Shown: positions 17,818 to 26,334 of the stretch, in pieces
Layout of the letters: each line of letters opens with the position of its first letter
Numbering within the stretch: the first letter of the stretch is position 1
Assembly: GCA_009602735.1 (NCBI GenBank)
Contig: WELA01000279.1
Location: 1 to 26,334, forward strand
DNA: 26,334 nt
Source of the DNA: Mesotaenium endlicherianum
Lineage: Eukaryota; Streptophyta; Zygnematophyceae; Zygnematales; Mesotaeniaceae
Reading direction: 5' to 3'
Notes under the pieces: model-generated
The model's database searches: none
What the model was told of the DNA's origin: nothing
The model's input: the letters and a program-made list of their open reading frames with translations, nothing else
Translations under genes and position numbers: made by a program

Positions 17818-20297
17818 CTTCCGTGATAGAAAGATGGCAACATAAGTCACCTGCATCGGTACACCAACGGGGGATCAGCTGTCAATCATCTTGAGAGACA
17901 CATCCTAAACTGTACCGAGGGGAATTGAGATAGCGTCAGCGATAATGCTCTACTCCCAGCCTAAGACAACGTCATCAGGCATGCATTGTCTTCTGCTACA
18001 CCCATTCCCAGATTAGGCATCTGGCCTGAGGAGCTGATCAGCTACTTCATAAATTTGTTGGCCCAAATTTCACCTCTTGCGGTGCCTATGAACTCGTAAC
18101 TCTATGTCAGTTGAGAACGTTATAACGTGCACTACGTATTTTTCAACTCAAAACTGGAGCTGAATTTCTCGTACACCGTGATTTCATGACACAAACAAGT
18201 TATTACCCAAGGACCCTGTCCGTCAGTTGGGCTGTATTCTCTTTTGCAACAACGTAATCAGCTCTTGAAGCTGTGTAGAGTACTGATAAAGAAAAAATTA
18301 CTGACGTTGGTAAGCCTTCACACACTATTCAGAGCATTACAGCATTTACTCCCTCAATGTTACTGTCCATCTATATGGGCACCTAGCCAGGAGCCCTGGC
18401 GTATCGTTGGTAAAGTCTCGCTCAACAAGAAAAACAAAAAGGTCTGGCACCATATAGAATTACTCCTGAAAAGGGATAGATAGCCCACATTTTGATTACA
18501 AGAGCAGCTAGCTCACAAGTTGACCTCACCTTTCACAGCCCACTATCTTCGACGCATTAATGCCGCATGACTGAATAGTTCATCGTCGGATTACACCACG
18601 CGAGTACATCAGTGAAAGCTGTCTGCAGACAGCAAATACATAACCCCTCTTGCACCCTTTTCCAATGTGCATTCCGGTGCACTCCCTCTGATTCTGCTCC
18701 CTCACGAGCTCGCTTGGCCTTCGCGAGGGGGGTTGACTAGTTCTCGTGGAAATAGACTACCACGAGCAACCACGACGAACATTCCCGCCCTCAACGTCTC
18801 CTCACGGGCCGATAGTGGCTAGTAAGGGCGCCCAGCCCCCGGCGAAATCAGAACCAGGTATGGTCAGGTTCAGGATGATCGCTTGCTTGTCGACAGCATC
18901 GTCCCAAAGGCAAAGCATCGTCCGGCATTCTGCCAAGTTTGCGTCAATAAATAAGGGCCAATTTACAGTGCACAAAGTCGAATCATACAATTCCGGGTCT
19001 TGCGTAATCGCGTAATATCATCTTCAATCGGAAATGCCACAACTCAGGGCTGGTTTAAAGTGTCGCGACTTCTATCCACTTGACGGTGCCGCACGCGCAG
19101 CGCAAGTCACGGCCGCCCGGGTACAAGAAGTCAGCATTGACTCACCGACCAGAGGACCGAGTCAGCGGTCATGTTGAAGCCGCTATCACTATCAACGTGG
19201 TCACGACACGTCAAACCCACACCCAGTATTGGATGGGGATTTGGACAGAGTAGTCAGCCGAAAGGCTAGGGGCATGGAACCAGCAATGAGCCAGCCCAGC
19301 GAGTGCCAAGAAAGGTACTGATCAATCGGCTATCCAAGCCAAGTACAACAGGGATGTTGCAAAGGGCGCTGTGTGCCGCCTCGGCCAGACCCTCAGGTGA
19401 CTAGTCACGGCTTGAGTGTTCATCCTAAACGCTGCCAGCCAGCCACATAGGCGTAATTGTCAGCTGGAAGGCTAAGCATTCACGCGCGACAATCCCAATG
19501 CATGCATGCATGCTGAATGACAACTTCTAAGCTGTGTGAGAGCTGTTGGGTAAGGACGGCATGCAAGCTAAGCGCTGGCATTCTCGAGAGAGGACAGTGT
19601 GTGGTGCCTGTGAAAGGCACGAGTCCTGCCTGAAGCGGCTTCATTCTTGCTCGCATCGTTGTCAAAGGAAGCTGAAGAAGCAGAAGGAGCGCGAAGAAGA
19701 AGAAGTTCCCAAGGCCATAGAAGGGCCGGGGCACCACGCTTCTACCGACGCTGGAAGATTTCTTCCTAAGTGTATCATAGAAAGCTTAGACCTCAGGAGT
19801 TCCCAAGAGAGGATCTCGCGGGTAGAAATTAGAGAGCTGCAAAATAGAATCTGTGAGGAGATTAGCACAGATTTGGGTCAAACGCCGCAAGCGTGCGAGG
19901 GTCACTTAAAATGGTGAGTACTGTGTTAGTTTCCAAGTGCTCAGAAGTCTCAATTGTCGAATTGCAGATAGCAAGAGTAGTATTAACAAGTAAAGTTCTC
20001 ATTGAAGAACTGCGTGAGCCCAGCCGAGCAGTGAAGAGCTGTTAAGGCGCGGTGTTGGGTGAAGAGCTCAGACCAGGCCAGCATAGATGTGCAGTTTCAG
20101 AGTTTTGTAAGCTGTGACTTATGGGAGTTAAGCGAAAGCCTTGAAGGGCGATTTTATCTGAATTTGGCATTGCCTGTTAAGCTGCTTAGACGTGATTTTT
20201 GCAAACCACCAAACTTGTTTATTCAGTAAACCCTCAACTTGGGTGAAAGCCTGTGTGGAAGTAAGACGCTTCTGTCCTACTTCTGGGAACTTGTTGA
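17818..20297. other. Intergenic, 5' flank of expansin and region before the family-D gag
   Basis: The left part must hold the expansin promoter and 5' UTR. Several open frames (18244-18483, 18746-19015, 19546-19917) lack recognisable domains. The last is the longest, with a Cys-rich basic N-terminus and a charged Lys/Glu stretch. It ends just before GTGAGTA, a donor-like sequence at 19914. It could belong to the leader of the family-D retroelement, but nothing proves it. A (ATGC)4 run lies at 19498-19513. No LTR edge was found for family D. Confidence 0.4.
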
Positions 20298-21819
20298 TTG
20301 GTTCAGGTGAACAAGAATTCCCAAGTCAGTTGGGAATTGAGGCTTGTGAAGGCTGCTGGTGTTCAACCTGGAAGGGGACCCGGAGAAATTCAACAGTGTA
20401 CGCGGTTGAGGAGTGGAAGACACTACTCCTGTGTGGAGCCTGCAGAAGGTTCTGATTCTAGCCAAAGTCCACGAGAAAGTGAGACATCTGAGCATACTGA
20501 CAACCGGTGGAGTGAGCAACCGTCGAGAGACGAGTCTCGTCATATCTCCGCAAGCGGTGAGAACCCGGATAACACACGAGCCTTTGCACCTGATTTGGGC
20601 AGAGAGCAAGACGTGTGGGGAAGAGTCAGTGAGTCCAAGTCACTGTTCAAAATGGCCGGTGATGATCGGCATGAAAATCCTAACTTCAAGCTGTCTGCAA
20701 AGTGTTTTAGCGGACGAACCAGCAAAAACGGTCTCACTTTTGAAGAGTTTGATGAGATCTATTGGGCAGAATTCTTTGAAAAGATTCGGAAGGATTCTTC
20801 TTATACGCAATCTGTCGCATTTATAGGCTTGGTTCAATACTTGGACAAGGATGCCCTGCTGCTATATCGCCAATTCCGGAAGGATGAGGATCTCACCTAG
20901 GAATGGGCATTTGAAGAAAAGAAAAGGGCAAGGGATTTGAAAATCCAAAAAGAGGCTGCGAAAGCCCGAATGTCTGCTTTATCTTCAGGAAGAATAGTGA
21001 CAACTGCACCTGTTGAGAGCATAGACTTAGCTGCACTAACACAAGAATTAACAGAGGCCATGGGGCAACTCACTGAGGGTTAGCGAAGGGCTGCTACTCA
21101 AAACGATGATGCAGGCTCTGTCGCAGAGTTGCGAAAGGTGTGTGCAGAATTGTTTGAAAAGATTGCTAATGCTCAGAAACGAGTAACACGCAGAGCTGCA
21201 CCTCTTCATGGTCAGCAAGGCGATAGCGCCACGATAGAGGCAAGCCATGCGCAAGCCTTGGCTAGCTGTCGTAAGGATATGGAGGTTGGGGATGACCAGC
21301 TAGACCCCGAGCATTGTCTGCGCCGTTTTCTTAAGTTGCTTGAAGCACGATTCCCAGAGGATTGCAATCTTAAGGTGCACCGTAGTGTGCATTTTGTCCG
21401 TCAGAAGAACGAGACAGTCATGGAGGTTACATCCAGATTGGTAGACCTCGCCAAAAAGGCAAAAATATACGAGCCTAGAGTAGTGGCCGACAAGTTTCTG
21501 TTGTGCTTGGGCAAGGAAACAAATCGTTAAGTCAGGCCACATCTGTCCGCAAAGCACAGGATTGTCTGGGACATTGACGAGGCGGCTGAAATAGCACGCA
21601 ATGTCGAAGAAAGTAAAGTGTGGTACAAAGAGGCTTCCAGGACGCTTATGGCTCCTGAGAGAAGGGAGGAATCCTCCCCGCCTAAGGCCAACAAGTCTCA
21701 TTTTCAATTTAAGAAAAAGAGTGAGTCTTTCAATAAGTTTGCTAAGCATGCCAACCCTGCTGAAACAGCAGAGGGCTGTTGAAATTGCGGGAAATTAGGA
21801 CATCAGAAGAGGGATTGTC
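20298..21819 (+). pseudogene. Decayed gag of an unassigned retroelement (family D), truncated by an LTR
   Basis: One frame can be followed from about 20298 to 21819, with in-frame stops at TAG 20898-20900, TAG 21081-21083, TAA 21528-21530 and TGA at about 21779. Its N-terminal part has a Leu-Arg-Ser-Gly-Arg segment as in many gag leaders. It also has a Phe-Ser-Gly...Leu-Thr-Phe-Glu-Glu-Phe stretch, a charged coiled-coil-like region (about 20900-21050) and a gag-like helical region (about 21300-21520). It ends in a zinc knuckle with Cys-x2-Cys-x4-His-x4-Cys spacing (21777-21819), where the TGA replaces the residue after the first Cys. The LTR of family-A copy 2 starts at 21820, directly after the last Cys-Leu codons. 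It differs in sequence from the family-A gag. Confidence 0.75.
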
Positions 21820-22553
21820 TGTAAGGTCATAGGTTCATAAAGTGCATTTTTGAAAGTCTGTTTTGATTGTATAGTAGTATAGAGTGCATTTTTGTGGTCA
21901 TTTTGATATAAAGTTCATCGAATTTGGTCAAGTATTGAGAGAGTTATGGATTTCCGAAGTTTAATTAGTTTCGAGGTCAGTTGACGACTGTCCTTAATTC
22001 GCGGTGAGCGCGACCGTCGGATTTACCGACAGCGTCGAGCGATCTGGCCCGTTAGAATGAACTCGAACCTTCACGTAAGTTCGGCTGACGCGGAGTGCCG
22101 ACTAGGTCGATTTACCTAGAAGTTTCGGTTTAGCCTAGCGCGTCTAAGATAGAATATTCTAGTAATGTCGATGCATGTATGTGGACGTCAATTTGGCCCG
22201 ACACGTCAGATTAGACTGATCAGGCTTACTCACGAATATTCTGGAAGGGACGATTTGACGAACACTTGGGAAAATCCGTAGCTTCCTCCTAGAGAGGAGC
22301 ACTTAGGCAGAAAATTATAAATTGGCATAACTTCTTCGTTTCTTATCGATTTTCACTTCTGTAAATTTCTACGGGTTTGTAATGACAAGGCCTTTCATCC
22401 TACACCATTTGTGAGCAGTTTCTTGCCACTCAAAATGTCAAGTAATTTTCCTAAGCTTTCTTAGCAATATGCTGCTGCACTCTTTAGTATGATTGCAACT
22501 AGCTCCTTTCCTTGTGAGTCACTACGCTTCCACTAGGGCACTCTGCCCTTTCA
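21820..22553 (+). repeat. LTR of family-A retrotransposon, copy 2
   Basis: The segment is about 734 bp, starts TGTAAGGTC and ends CTTTCA, with the primer-binding site two bases later. Aligned by eye with copy 1 (inverted at 3239-2498), about nine bases in ten agree, with an 8-base gap near the start. A GTCGG/CCGAC hairpin and two GAATATTC palindromes are conserved. The LTR sits inside the family-D gag. Confidence 0.9.
22234..22246 (+). promoter_or_regulatory. Heat-shock element in LTR copy 2
   Basis: GAATATTCTGGAA has GAA, TTC and GAA units spaced by two bases, a perfect three-unit heat-shock factor site. It is unchanged in the other two LTR copies (2804-2816 and 26239-26251, inverted). A second GAATATTC lies at 22152-22159. 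Confidence 0.5.
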
Positions 22554-22555
22554 TC

Positions 22556-22570
22556 TGGTATCGGACCAGG
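22556..22570 (+). other. Primer-binding site of family-A copy 2
   Basis: TGGTATCGGACCAGG starts two bases after the LTR and 35 bases before the gag ATG. It is consistent with priming by an initiator-Met-type tRNA. Confidence 0.8.
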
Positions 22571-22590
22571 GCTAGTTTGCATACTACATT

Positions 22591-23712
22591 ATGGAGTCGC
22601 AGTCGGCAGCTGGAGGAGGCGAACATGTCGAGCATGTTGAGCGCGCGGGGCAGCAGGCAGCACTAACGATGACTAGAGAGCAACAAGAGATACAGGCGAT
22701 GCTCAGGCAAATGGCAAATGCAATTGGAGAAGAAGTCTACACCCAGTTTCAACAAAATATGCGCGCGGAGGTGGAGAAAATGGTGCGAGTTGTTGTCGGA
22801 AATGCCGCTTCGACGAGTTCGGCACCTGCACCCGTTGTACCACCAATTCATGTTAACCTAGTGGTGCAACCAGTTATTCCACCGGCATCGGGAGTGCGTG
22901 TGCCTAAGCCTGAAGTATATTCTGGAGAGCGTGGATCGCCGCCTGTTCATCAATGGATCTTTGGAGTAAAGAAGTTTATGGAGTATTCTGCGCTCGCGCC
23001 CGAGAGGCAAGTCGCCTTTGTCATAACTTTGCTGCAGAAGAGTGCTGGAGCTTGGTATGAGCGACAGGTTCAGCTGTCTGGAGTTCTTGCTACTATTGAT
23101 CGGCTCTTTGAAGGCTTGAAGAGGCAATTTCAACCTATTGCACCCGAGGCTATTGCTCGAGATCTATTGGTGCGCCATCGTCAACGAGGAAGCGTTCAAG
23201 AATATGTATCGCGCTTCAACGAGCTGGTGGTTCAATGTCCATCCATGCACGAGTCGGAGATGATGGACAAGTTCAAGAGGGGACTCAAGCCAACTGTGGC
23301 CAAGGAAGTGGCGCTCAAGGACCCTACCAGTCTTGGAGAAATGATGGCATTGGCAACGAGGGTCGACGCTGTGGAGTATAGTCAGAGGCCGTGGGGCAGC
23401 CACAACTTTGGAGGTTATCGACACTTTGGATCTCAAGCGTCAAGCACGAGTGGTCAAGGTCCAGTACCTATGGAGTAGGGACGTGTTCAGTACCAGCGCA
23501 GGCAGCAAAATTTCAAGCCAAGAGGACCCTGCTATAATTGTGGCAAGCTTGGACATATGGCTCGAGACTGTCATGTGAAGGCAAAGCAACCTCAACAACA
23601 GGAAAAAAGAGGACGCAAGAAAGTCGTTCTGGGGTGTCTACTGGCGTGGAGACGAGAACTCACAAGGAGGTTATCCCCAAGAGCCTGCCGAGAACCAAAG
23701 GACGAGAGTTGA
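22591..23712 (+). pseudogene. Gag of family-A retrotransposon, copy 2 (one in-frame stop)
   Basis: The ATG at 22591 begins a gag whose N-terminal 115 residues are a Gln-rich helical region and a Pro/Val-rich linker. Then comes the Ty3-type gag core: Val-His-Gln-Trp-Ile-Phe-Gly-Val (about residue 127), Arg-Gly-Ser-Val-Gln-Glu-Tyr-Val-Ser-Arg-Phe-Asn-Glu-Leu, and Phe-Lys-Arg-Gly-Leu-Lys-Pro. A TAG at 23476-23478 (Leu in copy 1) interrupts it. In the same frame beyond the stop lies an intact Cys-Cys-His-Cys zinc knuckle (23530-23571), and the frame closes at 23710-23712. This is the least damaged gag in the window. Confidence 0.92.
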
Positions 23713-23725
23713 CAAGCCTATCATC

Positions 23726-24049
23726 GTGGAAGGAGTGGTCGACGGCAACAAGGCCAAGTGTATGATCGACAGTGGCACAAGTGCAAATTTTGTGCACAAG
23801 AAGCTGGTGAGAGAGTGGCGAATCCCTGTGGAGATGCATTATGAGCCTAAGGAGGCAATTTTGGCAAATTGGCAGAGACTCAAGTTTGGTGCACCTACGG
23901 AAGCTATTCACGTGGAAGTAGCGGGGCACCGGAGTAAGGAAGTTATGGAGCAGGCAGAGTGGGGTCATCATGAGGTGATAATGGACCGACCATGGCTAAG
24001 AAAAGCCAGCCCTCAAGTGCACTGGAGCACAGGACAAGTGAAGGTCTAA
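23726..24049 (+). pseudogene. Retropepsin of family-A retrotransposon, copy 2
   Basis: In a frame different from gag, a retroviral-type aspartic protease begins near 23690. It has the active site Met-Ile-Asp-Ser-Gly-Thr-Ser-Ala (about 23762-23785) and the later hydrophobic motif Val-Ile-Met-Asp-Arg-Pro-Trp-Leu. In the latter motif the usual Gly is Asp, while copy 1 keeps Gly. The frame stops at TAA 24047-24049, where copy 1 reads on. Confidence 0.85.
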
Positions 24050-24682
24050 GGGAGAGATGGTCGAATGGAGACAGCGAAACAGGTGGAGGTAGATACGACC
24101 ACAAGTAACTGTCTTCTGTCGAGCCTGCAAGTTAAGAAGCTATGCAGCAACTCGCTGAAGAGGAGGATATCACTTGGCTGGGAATTGCCAGAGGACAGAG
24201 CCCATCTCCAGGCACCGAGACCCAGTCAGACAGGGCAGACAAGAGGGCTGCTAGAGAAATAGCCAGAGGCCTGCCGACATTCCCCTCGCAGAGAGGGCAT
24301 GTACCCTTAGCTCATGTCATGCAACATTCTTCTGGGATGCCGGTATATGTACCCGTCAGTTTGAGGGCTGCCCAGGAGAAGGCTGCCTCCATTCAGTTTC
24401 AGACCGTGCAGGAGGAAATAGCACAGTTACTGCGTTCTTCGCCGAGTCCCTATACAGAGCCGCCCTCTCTGACAGGCTTCAGAAAACCCCAAGACAGGAG
24501 GAGGACTGACTCCCCTGACCATAGGGCCCCAGGGGCATCTCCCTCCTAAGGGCGGAGGGCCAAGGGTACAGCATGCGAGAAGGGAGATGCTGGATGGGAG
24601 AGGGATCAGTATTTTCAGTTGGGGAAACCTATGTACCCTGTGTTGCTGTTGTCGAGGCGACAACATGTTAAGTTAGAAAGAT
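24050..24682 (+). other. Degraded pol linker of family-A copy 2
   Basis: Continuing the polyprotein past the stop, the stretch at about 24110-24190 resembles the short segment between protease and reverse transcriptase of Ty3 elements (Leu-Ser-Ser-Leu-Gln-Val-Lys-Lys). It is followed by a Pro/Ser-rich frame (24142-24549) with no recognised domain. A purine-rich tract (24565-24605) and GTCGAGGCGACAAC (24652-24665) resemble sequences near the 3' end of Ty3 internal regions. Reverse transcriptase, RNase H and integrase are missing, so a large internal deletion is likely. Confidence 0.5.
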
Positions 24683-25031
24683 TGTAATGAATCAGTATAT
24701 TGGTTGATATAATATTCATTTAAATATAACAGTTAAATAAGTTCAGCCTGCTGAACTCTAGTTAATAATCAGTCTGCTGGACTCTACATTTAATATCAGT
24801 TTAATGAGTTAGCCAAAATCAGCAGGCTGAAGTCAGCTTAAATCAGCTTGCTGACACATTCTTTGACAGCCAGCTCACTCTCGTACTTGGTAGCAAACTG
24901 CCTCGATATGCATCTAAGTGTGTTATGCTAGATGAATGGCCAGATGACATCCCTATGATAGATAGCGATTCGGGATGATGGGAGATGGCGGTGGATTTGG
25001 TTAACCGAGGTCCTACCAACGTGGTTAACTC
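24683..25031. repeat. AT-rich B module, right copy
   Basis: It begins TGTAATGAATCAGT at 24683 and ends around 25031 with the segment matching 507-560 in inverted orientation (both read GAGTTAACC, then GGTAGGAC, then CGGTT). It contains several CAGC/GCTG motifs such as CAGCCTGCTGAAC. The right end overlaps the end of the family-C protease frame by a few bases. Confidence 0.45.
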
Positions 25032-25930
25032 TTCATTAACTCTTCAATGATACTTGAGGCATCTCCAAGGAATATGTTTCTCTTCCCTTGGGTGACAGTA
25101 GGCAGCCTTAGCCGCTTAACTAAGTCCTTGTGGATAAAAGTATGTGACGCCCCTCCGTGAACAAATGCCCTCACCTTCCTACCGGCAATAATGCAATGCA
25201 GTAGGATAGGGAGGGCTGTCTTTTCCTGACTTGCGCATTGTTCTCCTGACTTAGCAAAGAAATGTTGGACATCAGGTGGAACAAGAGCATCCAGAGTGTG
25301 CACTCTCTGGATGTCTATATTGCTGATGGTCTCCTTTATCTCGTTGTCAGGCATGCATAGTGATTCCAGTTCAGCAGGACCCATAATACCTGCTACGAGG
25401 GCAGCTAGTGACGACTCACTATCTCTAGCATCCTCACAGTCAGTAGACTGGATTACTGACTGTTGCTGTCTTTTAAAGGCTGGTCTTTTCTCTCGACTTT
25501 TGGGAGGTGCTTGTCTGGACACTGCTCTCTGAAGTCACCTGGCTGCTGGCAATGGAAGCAAATCGATTTTGCTGAGGCTGGTCTCGGCTTAATCCTACCA
25601 CCACCTCTTCCATAGCCGCCGCGAGGAAAACCACCTCTACCTCTAGATTGTATGGCATTATACTCATGCTCATATCCATCACCCTGATCATCCTCAGCCT
25701 GGTCTCCTTCAATTGCATTGTAGGAACTGTGGGGCTTTTTGACNTTTTAACAATCTTAGACACCGAAGCATATCTCTGGCGCTTGTGATTGAACTGCTGC
25801 TGATCCCAGGCATCACCATCGTGGATCAAGTCAGCCAGTTTCTCATACTTCTTCTCGGCAAAATGACCAGAGACTTCGGATTTCAAGCCATACTTGAAGT
25901 ATGCTATCCTATACCGTTTTGGCAAGTCTG
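25025..25930 (-). pseudogene. Gag-protease remnant of a third Ty3-type element (family C)
   Basis: On minus the sequence enters mid-gag at 25930, directly after an LTR end with no primer-binding site. It continues through a gag C-terminal segment and a Gly/Arg-rich stretch in a shifted frame (about 25590-25660). A zinc knuckle follows at 25560-25519, whose His is Asp (Gln-Gln-Pro-Gly-Asp). The protease follows, but its Asp-Ser-Gly-Ala site reads His-Gly-Gly-Ala (about 25157-25168), so the catalytic Asp is gone. The frame ends at 25025. The frame from 25522 opens with GTG, not ATG. One ambiguous base lies at 25744. Confidence 0.75.
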
Positions 25931-26251
25931 TGAAAGGGGCAGAGTGCCCAAGTGGAAGCGTAGTAACTCACGAGGAAAGGAACTAGTTGCAATCACACTA
26001 GAGAGTGTAGCGTCATATCACTAACAAAGCTTAGGAAAATTACTCAGCATTTTGAGTAGCAAGAGACTACTCACAAATGATGTAGGATGAAAGGCCTTGT
26101 CATTACAAACCCGTAGAAATTTACAGAAGTGAAAACTGATAAGAAACAANGAAGTTATGCCTATTTGTAATTTTCTGCCTAAGTGCTCCTCCCTAGGAGG
26201 AAGTTACGGATTTTCCTAAGTGTTCGTCAAATCGTTCCTTCCAGAATATTC
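25931..26251 (-). repeat. Partial family-A LTR, third copy
   Basis: It matches the last ~320 bases of the family-A LTR (compare 2498-2816) and ends with the same CTTTCA terminus at 25931. The 5' part of the LTR is missing. The break falls at the edge of the heat-shock element (26239-26251). It contains one ambiguous base at 26150. Confidence 0.85.
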
Positions 26252-26334
26252 GAAACCACTTCTCCAAGCTCTTGTGGTCGGTCTTGATAAACACCTTCCG
26301 GCCGTCCACATAACATCGCCAAATCCTCAAAGCC
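26252..26334 (-). pseudogene. Ty3-type RNase H fragment, running off the right edge
   Basis: Minus-strand translation gives Ala-Leu-Arg-Ile-Trp-Arg-Cys-Tyr-Val, then Phe-Ile-Lys-Thr-Asp-His-Lys-Ser-Leu. This is the characteristic RNase H segment of Ty3-type pol, with its Thr-Asp-His motif. It is cut by the LTR fragment at 26251/26252, and the rest lies beyond the window. Confidence 0.8.

Noticed and set aside
17817..17856. Upstream ATG at 17856 as the expansin start
   Set aside because: It would add 13 residues, including charged ones, before the hydrophobic core. Starting at 17817 gives an ordinary signal peptide.
18746..19015. 89-codon open frame upstream of the expansin
   Set aside because: It has no domain, no supporting splice sites and an overlapping antisense frame of similar length.

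Overview
The window is nuclear DNA of a plant-lineage eukaryote: three intron-bearing housekeeping or cell-wall genes surrounded by decayed, nested retrotransposons. The gene set (plastid-type acetolactate synthase, cytosolic ribosomal protein S20/uS10 and an expansin) points to Streptophyta. The acetolactate synthase is split into ten exons, whereas it is normally intronless in flowering plants. A tyrosine-recombinase retrotransposon also sits next to it, a type known mainly from algae, fungi and animals. Together these favour a streptophyte alga or an early-diverging land plant. I cannot name the species from sequence alone.

Layout, left to right. 1-504 is unresolved degraded sequence. 505-963 is an AT-rich module ('B'). 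964-3239 is a minus-strand Ty3-type fragment (family 'A': LTR, primer-binding site, gag, protease), truncated before reverse transcriptase. Its LTR cuts off the 5' part of a plus-strand DIRS/Ngaro/PAT-like tyrosine-recombinase retrotransposon. That element keeps the end of its reverse transcriptase, a four-acidic-residue RNase H with one in-frame stop, a complete tyrosine recombinase with all catalytic residues, and a split-direct-repeat 3' end (3240-6264). 6822-12219 is acetolactate synthase on minus (10 exons, 703 aa). It is divergent from RPS20 on plus (13663-14732, 3 coding exons, 125 aa), and the two share a 1.4-kb intergenic region. 16012-17817 is an expansin on minus (5 exons, 268 aa) that lacks the HFD motif and uses one GC-AG intron.

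Further right, 20298-21819 is a decayed gag of an unassigned retroelement (family 'D'). It is interrupted exactly at its zinc knuckle by a second family-A element, this time on plus (LTR 21820-22553, gag, protease, linker up to about 24682). Then come a second B module (24683-25031), a minus-strand gag-protease remnant (family 'C', 25025-25930), a third partial family-A LTR (25931-26251) and 83 bases of a Ty3 RNase H at the right edge.

The gene island is therefore bracketed by two inverted family-A copies whose LTRs face inward. The family-A LTR carries a perfect three-unit heat-shock element conserved in all three copies. The least ordinary content is the tyrosine-recombinase retrotransposon with its 80-bp split repeats, followed by the HFD-less expansin with its GC-AG intron. 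All exon coordinates were derived by hand from splice sites, reading phase and family alignment, with no search tools. Many apparent starts of retroelement frames are not ATG codons.
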